The position numbers were made by a program, and so were the translations under genes. A DNA stretch of 12,547 nt from Actinomycetota bacterium (GTDB lineage: Bacteria > Actinomycetota > Actinomycetes > Nanopelagicales > Nanopelagicaceae). Below the pieces are notes generated by a model. The model saw only the letters and a list, made by a program, of their open reading frames with translations, did no database searches and was not told the origin of the DNA. Where the stretch lies: positions 1 to 12,547 of the forward strand of contig SXMA01000093.1 in NCBI GenBank assembly GCA_005777515.1. Reading direction: 5' to 3'. Shown piece after piece: positions 7,625 to 12,547 of the stretch (the first letter of the stretch is position 1; every line of letters begins with the position of its first letter).

Positions 7625-8461
7625 ATGGGTTTATTTGGCTCTTTCCTAAGCAAGTTCTCGAAATCTAAAGCAACAATTGAAGATCTTGAACAATTTAGAC
7701 AGATTCTAATCTCATCAGATATTGGAGTAGGGATAACTGAGGAGATTTTGGAGTTAGTAAAACGCGAGAAGAGCGAAGAACTCTCAACAGCTATCGCAAA
7801 CTCACTTAAATCAAAGTTAAGTACCTCATTAAGGGTTATCAATTTATCAAGTGATGGGCCAACGGTAATTCTAATTGTAGGTGTTAATGGCACTGGGAAG
7901 ACCACTAGCGCAGCAAAGCTAGCCAATTATTATGCAAAGAGTGGAAAGAAAGTTTTATTAGTTGCGGCTGATACCTTTAGGGCTGCGGCAGTTGCTCAAC
8001 TTCAGACTTGGGGCGAGAGAATCGGCGTTGAGGTTTTAAGCGGTTCAAGCAATAGCGATCCGGCAGCGATAGCTTTCGATGGAGCGAAAAAAGCTAAGGA
8101 TGAAGGCTTTGATTTTCTAATAATTGATACTGCCGGAAGACTTCATACCAAGAGCAACTTGATGGATGAGCTAGGTAAAATTCAAAGAGTTGTAGAGAAA
8201 GTAACTTCAGTAAATGAGATTTTATTTGTACTTGATGGAACAACTGGTCAGAACGGAATCAAACAAGCAGAGACTTTTGCTGCTAGCGTGAATTTAACAG
8301 GGATAGTGGTTACAAAGCTTGATGGCTCCACCAAGGGTGGCATTGCAATCGCCACTGAGGCTGCGCTGCAAGTTCCCTTGAAGTATGTCGGATTTGGTGA
8401 GGGGATAGAGGATCTGACGCCTTTTGAGGCTGATGGGTATATCGCTGAACTTTTAACATAG
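7625..8461 (+). CDS. ftsY: signal recognition particle receptor FtsY (compact, NG domain only)
   Basis: 278 aa, near the minimum for FtsY. It docks SRP-ribosome complexes at the membrane and activates GTP hydrolysis together with Ffh. The four-helix N domain (~15-75) precedes the GTPase: G1 GVNGTGKT (86-93), DTFRA (116-120), G3 DTAGR (168-172), G4 TKLD with GSTKGG (230-239), and GFGEGIEDLTPFEADGY near the end. GSTKGG and the missing M domain separate it from Ffh. The acidic A domain found in E. coli and the long N-terminal extension of high-GC actinobacteria are missing. The short MGLFGSFLSKFSKSK opening looks like an amphipathic membrane-targeting helix. The ATG lies 2 nt after the smc stop, so the two genes are probably cotranscribed and coupled. 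Confidence 0.96.
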   Translation: MGLFGSFLSKFSKSKATIEDLEQFRQILISSDIGVGITEEILELVKREKSEELSTAIANSLKSKLSTSLRVINLSSDGPTVILIVGVNGTGKTTSAAKLANYYAKSGKKVLLVAADTFRAAAVAQLQTWGERIGVEVLSGSSNSDPAAIAFDGAKKAKDEGFDFLIIDTAGRLHTKSNLMDELGKIQRVVEKVTSVNEILFVLDGTTGQNGIKQAETFAASVNLTGIVVTKLDGSTKGGIAIATEAALQVPLKYVGFGEGIEDLTPFEADGYIAELLT

Positions 8462-8463
8462 CC

Positions 8464-8499
8464 GTAACAGAGGGCGAAGAAGCGTCACCTAGGTGAAAT
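8464..8499 (+). promoter_or_regulatory. candidate operator region upstream of amt (perfect palindrome, GlnR-like boxes)
   Basis: TCACCTAGGTGA (8485-8496) is a perfect 12-bp palindrome. It overlaps GTCAC-N6-GAAAT (8484-8499), which differs at one base from the GTNAC-N6-GAAAC half of the GlnR box described in Streptomyces and mycobacteria. A second GTNAC (GTAAC, 8464-8468) lies 20 bp upstream, where 22 bp would be expected for a full GlnR site, and its GAAAC partner is poor. The location before an ammonium transporter makes nitrogen control plausible, but the palindrome could equally serve an unrelated dimeric repressor. Confidence 0.4.
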
Positions 8500-8514
8500 C
8501 TATTTGAGCCATCA

Positions 8515-8570
8515 GGGGAAATACTTCTCCTGCATGATCTGCTCATTCTCAGAGTTGAGATATTTACCTT
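8515..8570 (+). promoter_or_regulatory. two inverted repeats and a weak -10-like hexamer before amt
   Basis: GGGGAA-ATAC-TTCTCC (8515-8530) can form a 6-bp stem with one G-U pair. TCTCA-GAGT-TGAGA (8547-8560) is a perfect 5-bp inverted repeat with a 4-nt loop. TACCTT (8565-8570) fits TANNNT and would place a transcription start near 8577, just before the hairpin at 8581-8599. No convincing -35 pairs with it. Whether the two upstream repeats act as DNA sites or are transcribed depends on where transcription begins. Confidence 0.3.
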
Positions 8571-8580
8571 TTATTCACGG

Positions 8581-8599
8581 AGGCTGCATTTGGCAGCCT
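8581..8599 (+). promoter_or_regulatory. stem-loop immediately upstream of the amt ribosome-binding site
   Basis: AGGCTGC-ATTTG-GCAGCCT is a perfect 7-bp stem with a 5-nt loop. It ends 6 nt before GGAG (8606-8609), which itself lies 5 nt before the amt ATG. It has no U-tract after it, so it is not an intrinsic terminator for ftsY. It probably sits in the 5' untranslated part of the amt mRNA, where it could stabilise the 5' end or affect ribosome access. Confidence 0.55.
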
Positions 8600-8614
8600 T
8601 AGTTCGGAGAAAAA

Positions 8615-10248
<1,634 letters not shown>

Positions 10249-10282
10249 TAATTGCCCGCATCTAGGCAGTGATACTTGAAAG

Positions 10283-10317
10283 AAGGTGGAATATGCGAGG
10301 GCGTATCCACCTTTTTT
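10283..10317 (+). terminator. intrinsic terminator of the amt-glnB unit
   Basis: The stem AAGGTGGA (10283-10290) pairs perfectly with TCCACCTT (10306-10313). Above a single bulged A (10291), TATGC (10292-10296) pairs with GCGTA (10301-10305) using one G-U pair, leaving a GAGG loop. Six T residues (10312-10317) follow. This is a textbook rho-independent structure 35 nt after the glnB stop, and it separates nitrogen uptake from ffh. Confidence 0.9.
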
Positions 10318-10337
10318 CTATTTCCCTAGCCATTATG

Positions 10338-10343
10338 TAGGCT
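10338..10343 (+). promoter_or_regulatory. candidate -10 element of a leaderless promoter for ffh
   Basis: TAGGCT fits TANNNT and ends 7 nt before the ffh ATG at 10351, the spacing expected if transcription starts on the A of ATG. No Shine-Dalgarno sequence lies between the preceding terminator and the start. A -35 would fall in the terminator T-tract and no good match is seen. The terminator just upstream means ffh needs its own promoter, which supports this reading. Confidence 0.5.
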
Positions 10344-10350
10344 TAAAGAC

Positions 10351-11805
10351 ATGTTCGATTCCTTAAGCTCTAAGTTCTCTGATCTCTTTGGATCACTACG
10401 AAGAAAAGGGCGAATTACTCCTGAGGATATTGAGAGCACTTGCCAGGAGCTTCGCAGAGCCTTACTCGAGGCTGATGTCGCTTTAAGCGTTACTGAGGCC
10501 TTTGTAGAAAAGATTGAAAGTAGATCACTTGAAAGACTTCCAGAGATTAGGCAATCTACTAACCAATCTGAAGAGATTTATTCGATTATCAACCAAGAAT
10601 TAATTGCAATTCTTGGCGGGCAAGGCCGACGAATTAGATATGCCAAAACTGGCCCAACGATAATTATGCTTGCAGGTCTTCAAGGATCTGGAAAAACAAC
10701 ATTAGCTGGGAAGTTAGCTCGATTTCTAAAAGAAGAGGGAAATACTCCGCTTTTAGTGGCAGCAGACCTGCAAAGACCAAATGCTGTGACTCAATTACAA
10801 GTATTAGCCGAATCAATTTCAGTTCCAATCTTTGCACCAGAGGCAGGAAATGGCGTGGGTGATCCAGTAAAGGTTGCTAGCAGCGCAATTACCTATGCCA
10901 AGGAAAAAGTCCACAATGTTGTAATTGTTGATACTGCGGGACGACTTGGTATTGATAGTGAGTTAATGCAACAGGCAAGCTCAATAAGAGATGCGATTAA
11001 TCCCAATGAAATACTCTTTGTAGTAGATGCAATGATGGGACAAGATGCCCTTACCACCTCGCTAGCCTTTTTAGAGGGAGTAGGTTTTGATGGCGTTGTA
11101 TTAACAAAACTAGATGGCGATGCTAAAGCTGGAGCTGCCTTATCCATTGTTGAAGTAACAGGAAAGCCAATTCTCTTTACCTCAAGTGGGGAGAAGTTAA
11201 CTGACTTTGATTACTTCTATCCCGAGCGAATGGCCTCAAGAATTTTGGGTCTTGGCGACATTGCAACCTTAGCTGAACAGGCAAAGCGAGCACTTGATGG
11301 CGATAGCGCGAAGCGTCTGGAAGAGAAATTTGTCTCAGGGAAAGATTTCACGCTAGAGGATTTCTTAGAGCAATTAGGGGCAATGAAGAAGATGGGTTCT
11401 ATGACCAAACTTCTCGGCATGCTGCCTGGCGCCAACTCTGCTGCAATGAAAAAGCAGATAGATAGCATTGACGACAATGAGCTAGTTAGAACTCAAGCTA
11501 TCGTGCAATCGATGACACCAAGTGAGAGACGTGATCCAAAAATATTAAACGGTTCAAGACGAGCACGTATTGCACTAGGTAGCGGCAGAAGTGTTACCGA
11601 GGTTAACTCTCTAGTAGATCGCTTCTCTGCGGCGCAGAAAGCGATGAAGCAGATGAGATCTGGTGGCGGATTACCTGCAGGGATGGCGCTTCCCGGAGGC
11701 ATGAGCCTTCCAACTGCTGCTCCAATGAATTCGCCAAAGATCGCGCCGAAGAAGAAGTCACGATCTGGAAATCCCGCTAAACGAGCAGCCCAAGAGGGGC
11801 GATAG
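10351..11805 (+). CDS. ffh: signal recognition particle GTPase Ffh (SRP54)
   Basis: 484 aa. Ffh binds signal sequences and 4.5S/SRP RNA and delivers ribosomes to FtsY. The N domain (1-~90) contains the ALLEADVALSV helix segment (37-47). The G domain has G1 GLQGSGKT (109-116), DLQRPNAV (139-146), G3 DTAGR (194-198), G4 TKLDGDAKAG (252-261) and TSSGEKLTDFDYFYPERMASRILGLGD split over 277-303. The M domain (~325-435) has the FTLEDFLEQLGAMKKMG start, the LLGMLPG finger loop region (354-360), and the RNA-binding stretch NGSRRARIALGSG (400-412). A Met/Gly/Pro-rich linker and a basic SGNPAKRA tail end the protein, typical of actinobacteria. The ATG directly follows a terminator and a -10-like hexamer, so ffh is probably monocistronic and leaderless. 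Confidence 0.97.
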   Translation: MFDSLSSKFSDLFGSLRRKGRITPEDIESTCQELRRALLEADVALSVTEAFVEKIESRSLERLPEIRQSTNQSEEIYSIINQELIAILGGQGRRIRYAKTGPTIIMLAGLQGSGKTTLAGKLARFLKEEGNTPLLVAADLQRPNAVTQLQVLAESISVPIFAPEAGNGVGDPVKVASSAITYAKEKVHNVVIVDTAGRLGIDSELMQQASSIRDAINPNEILFVVDAMMGQDALTTSLAFLEGVGFDGVVLTKLDGDAKAGAALSIVEVTGKPILFTSSGEKLTDFDYFYPERMASRILGLGDIATLAEQAKRALDGDSAKRLEEKFVSGKDFTLEDFLEQLGAMKKMGSMTKLLGMLPGANSAAMKKQIDSIDDNELVRTQAIVQSMTPSERRDPKILNGSRRARIALGSGRSVTEVNSLVDRFSAAQKAMKQMRSGGGLPAGMALPGGMSLPTAAPMNSPKIAPKKKSRSGNPAKRAAQEGR

Positions 11806-11974
11806 CTCAGCTCAATTGGGAAATATCAAGGGCTCGTGGCAATATTGGCCTCCTGTTCAAGGGCCCTCTACCTCTTGACCGGCACTTATAAACGTAAGAA
11901 CTTTTTTCTTCACTTGGCATCCTACTCAAGGAAGAGAAGATAAGTTCGATTAACTATGCAAGGAGAAAGCCTTC
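11806..11974 (+). other. 169-bp gap between ffh and rpsP: repeats and presumed rpsP leader
   Basis: No credible gene is seen. TCAAGGGC occurs twice as a direct repeat (11826-11833 and 11857-11864, 31 bp apart), with a shorter TCAAGG at 11926-11931. CAAGGG (11858-11863) can pair with CTCTTG (11872-11877), including one G-U pair. TTGACC (11875-11880) is a good -35 match, but no -10 lies at 16-18 bp; TAAGAA (11895-11900) is at 14 bp. TAAGTT (11941-11946) is another TANNNT candidate. A run of six T (11902-11907) follows no strong stem, so no ffh terminator is clear. The rpsP ribosome-binding site AAGGAG is at 11960-11965. Confidence 0.5.
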
Positions 11975-12520
11975 GTGGCCGTAAAAATTAGATTGGTACG
12001 TTTGGGAAAGATCCGTACTCCTCACTATCGAATTGTTGTTGCAGATTCCCGTAAAGCTCGTAATGGATTAAAGATTGAAGAGATTGGTCGTTACTCACCA
12101 GCATCTGATCCTTCGCTAATTGAAGTTGATTCAGATCGCGCCCAACATTGGCTAAAGAATGGTGCGCAACCAACCCCAGCTGTAGAGGCAATTTTGAAGG
12201 TTACTGGTGATTGGCAGAAGTTCAAGGGAATTGCTGGTCAAGAGGGAACTCTAAAGAGCCTTCCAGTTCGTCCAAATAAACGCGTTGCTTATGAAGAGGC
12301 AGTGAAGGCAGCAAGCAATGAGCCAGCAGATGGCGCAACTACTATGAAGAAGCGCGCTGCTGAGAAACTTGCAGCAAAGAACGCTCCGGTAGAAGTTGTA
12401 GCTGAAGCAGCTCCTGTTGAGGCAGCTCCGGCGGAAGTAGTAGCTGACGAGGCTCCAGTAGTAGATGCTCCTGCAGAAGCAGTTGCAGAGGCTGCGCCAA
12501 CTGAAACTCCAGCTGAGTAA
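11975..12520 (+). CDS. rpsP: 30S ribosomal protein S16 with acidic Ala/Glu/Pro-rich tail
   Basis: 181 aa. The first ~85 residues are the complete S16 domain: [29 protein letters not shown] (24-31), [12 protein letters not shown] (35-46), and the WLKNGAQPT segment (59-67) through TGDW (77-80). S16 stabilises 16S rRNA folding in the 30S body. Residues ~86-115 are a basic linker, and ~119-181 form a tail of Ala, Glu, Val and Pro that is probably disordered. Tails of this kind are common in actinobacterial S16 but absent from the ~82-aa E. coli protein. The GTG at 11975 lies 9 nt after AAGGAG (11960-11965). Its place before a KH-domain gene begins the usual rpsP-khpA-rimM-trmD-rplS cluster. Confidence 0.96.
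   Translation: MAVKIRLVRLGKIRTPHYRIVVADSRKARNGLKIEEIGRYSPASDPSLIEVDSDRAQHWLKNGAQPTPAVEAILKVTGDWQKFKGIAGQEGTLKSLPVRPNKRVAYEEAVKAASNEPADGATTMKKRAAEKLAAKNAPVEVVAEAAPVEAAPAEVVADEAPVVDAPAEAVAEAAPTETPAE
12386..12517 (+). repeat. imperfect short repeats in the rpsP tail
   Basis: Codons for residues ~138-181 repeat variants of a P-V/A-E-V-V-A-E/D-A/E-A unit (for example [27 protein letters not shown]). The DNA copies differ at many bases, so the repeat is old or under protein-level selection rather than a recent exact tandem duplication. The length of this tail may vary between strains. Confidence 0.65.
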
Positions 12521-12522
12521 AT

Positions 12523-12547
12523 ATGATGATTGATGAAGCTCTAGAGC
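12523..12547 (+). CDS. khpA: 5' end of a KH-domain RNA-binding protein (KhpA-like), cut by the window edge
   Basis: Two adjacent ATG codons (12523 and 12526) open a frame 2 nt after the rpsP stop, giving M-M-I-D-E-A-L-E before the window ends. Actinobacterial KhpA proteins begin with a similar short acidic helix (M-L-E-E-A-L-E-H style), and khpA normally follows rpsP. The fragment is too short to show the KH fold, so the call depends on gene order and eight residues. No Shine-Dalgarno is seen, and translation would be coupled to rpsP. Confidence 0.6.

Noticed and set aside
7579..7926. Minus-strand open frame of 115 codons over the smc-ftsY junction
   Set aside because: Fully opposite conserved coding sequence, including the FtsY N domain, and shows no family features.
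8581..8599. Perfect stem-loop considered as the ftsY terminator
   Set aside because: It is not followed by a T-run (TAGTTCGG follows) and lies directly before the amt ribosome-binding site, so a leader element is more likely.
11795..11865. tRNA-like sequence at the end of ffh (GATAGCTCAG... and TGTTCAAGG)
   Set aside because: The D-arm-like GCTCAG and the T-loop-like TTCAA are present, but the acceptor, D and T stems do not pair and no anticodon arm can be drawn.
11806..11974. SRP RNA (4.5S) gene next to ffh
   Set aside because: The conserved apical part of SRP RNA (GGAAGCAGCC-type loop region) is not present on either strand as far as I can read.

Overview
The window is a stretch of core actinobacterial chromosome with every gene on the + strand. 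Protein similarities point to Actinobacteria: the SepIVA/Rv2927c-type coiled-coil protein, the DUF177-rpmF-rnc-mutM-smc-ftsY-amt-glnB-ffh order, the 'NPAKRA'-type end of Ffh and the Ala/Glu/Pro-rich tail on S16. The base composition, however, is only moderate (by eye about 45% G+C), genes are tightly packed and several proteins are short for their family. That combination suggests a streamlined, low-GC actinobacterium such as the freshwater Nanopelagicales (acI: Planktophila/Nanopelagicus). The lineage is an inference, not a database match.

Layout. 1-66 is the 3' end of an upstream gene, probably recG. 67-2199 holds rsmD (16S rRNA methyltransferase), coaD (CoA synthesis), a SepIVA-like coiled-coil protein and a YceD/DUF177 protein. 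2285-4037 holds rpmF (57 codons, L32), rnc (RNase III, apparently with a CTG start) and mutM (Fpg). 4077-8461 holds smc and ftsY. 8462-8614 is a structured intergenic region, followed by amt and glnB at 8615-10248, closed by a strong intrinsic terminator at 10283-10317. ffh follows at 10351-11805, then a 169-bp gap, then rpsP at 11975-12520 and the first codons of a KH-domain protein (khpA-like) running off the end.

How it fits together. Most genes are housekeeping: ribosome maturation and structure (rsmD, DUF177, rpmF, rnc, rpsP, khpA), protein targeting (the SRP GTPase Ffh and its receptor FtsY, on either side of amt-glnB), chromosome organisation and repair (smc, mutM), cell division (sepIVA-like) and cofactor synthesis (coaD). 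amt-glnB is a separate nitrogen-acquisition unit with its own structured upstream region and terminator.

No undescribed defence, mobile or biosynthetic system is visible. The points most worth checking are: rnc without any ATG/GTG/TTG codon before its catalytic motif; three genes (coaD, smc, ffh) whose start codons lie 6-7 nt after a TAGNNT -10-like hexamer with no Shine-Dalgarno sequence, as expected for leaderless mRNAs; the absence of glnD from its usual place after glnB, together with an altered P-II T-loop; and the palindrome- and hairpin-rich region before amt.
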